From NCBI GenBank assembly GCA_009702305.1, contig WLIH01000236.1, positions 1 to 5,358 on the forward strand: a DNA stretch of 5,358 bases, in the 5' to 3' direction. The position numbers were made by a program, and so were the translations under genes. The first letter of the stretch is position 1. Each line of letters begins with the position of its first letter. Positions 5,238-5,358 of the stretch are shown here, piece by piece. Source of the DNA: Actinomycetota bacterium. GTDB taxonomy: Bacteria > Actinomycetota > Actinomycetes > Propionibacteriales > Nocardioidaceae. The notes below the pieces were generated by a model. That model did not search any database, was not told where the DNA came from, and worked only from the letters and a program-made list of their open reading frames with translations.

Positions 5238-5358
5238 GTGGGTTCGCTCCGTTTCCTGCTCAGCCGTCGCTGGGCCCTCTTCGCGCTGGCGGTCGTCGTC
5301 CTCGGCTACGCCGCGTGGTGGCTGGGCGAGTGGCAGTTCGGAAGGCTCTCGGACCGCA
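5238..5358 (+). CDS. SURF1 family cytochrome c oxidase assembly protein, N-terminus only
   Basis: The first 40 codons of a gene that runs past the window. SURF1-family proteins are membrane proteins that help mature cytochrome c oxidase, probably at the heme a step. The visible part is a short basic start (RFLLSRRW, residues 5-12), a hydrophobic helix at about 13-28, then LGEWQFGRLSDR (29-40). Leu-Gly-x-Trp-Gln-x-x-Arg-Leu after the first helix is the family signature just outside the membrane. The GTG start is supported by the TAGCCT box 7 nt upstream. The gene is divergent from moaA with a 78-bp gap. The second helix and the large extracytoplasmic domain are not in view, so the family call rests on 40 residues. 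Confidence 0.75.
   Translation, partial: MGSLRFLLSRRWALFALAVVVLGYAAWWLGEWQFGRLSDR

Overview
The window is GC-rich (roughly 70% by eye), densely packed DNA from an actinobacterium. An InhA-type enoyl reductase directly after a MabA-type FabG, GTG starts, start codons placed just after a -10 box, a dodecin, a DUF3099 protein and an actinobacterial SURF1 start all point there. I lean towards Nocardioidaceae or a relative, but this rests on protein style rather than a search.

Layout from left to right. Positions 1-75 hold two and a third copies of a 32-bp palindromic tandem repeat. Three minus-strand genes follow, read right to left: fabG (3315-2581), inhA/fabI (2547-1777) and a Mur-ligase-domain protein (1759-77) that resembles cyanophycin synthetase without its ATP-grasp domain. 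Upstream of fabG is a 72-bp gap full of GTGAT/ATCAC half-sites, then a minus-strand dodecin (3603-3388). A 58-bp divergent gap separates dodecin from a plus-strand pair: a DUF3099 membrane protein (3662-3961) and a 64-residue Cys/His protein (3958-4152) that overlaps it by 4 bp. moaA (5159-4164, minus) converges on this pair with 11 bp between the stops. At the right edge a SURF1-family gene starts at 5238 on the plus strand and runs off the window.

How the genes work together. FabG and InhA carry out the two reductions of the type II fatty-acid elongation cycle. They sit in the same order as mycobacterial mabA-inhA, but the third gene is an ATP-dependent ligase rather than ferrochelatase. 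Dodecin stores or buffers flavin, MoaA opens molybdenum cofactor synthesis, and SURF1 helps assemble cytochrome c oxidase. These look like ordinary housekeeping genes sharing a neighbourhood, not a dedicated island. I see no mobile element, CRISPR array, RNA gene or defence system.

The most striking regulatory pattern is in the starts. Five genes (the Mur-like ligase, fabG, DUF3099, moaA, SURF1) have a TANNNT hexamer ending 6-7 nt before the start codon, with no well-placed Shine-Dalgarno site. This is the geometry of leaderless mRNAs. Only fabI and dodecin have clear Shine-Dalgarno sites. The least explained protein is the Mur-like ligase.
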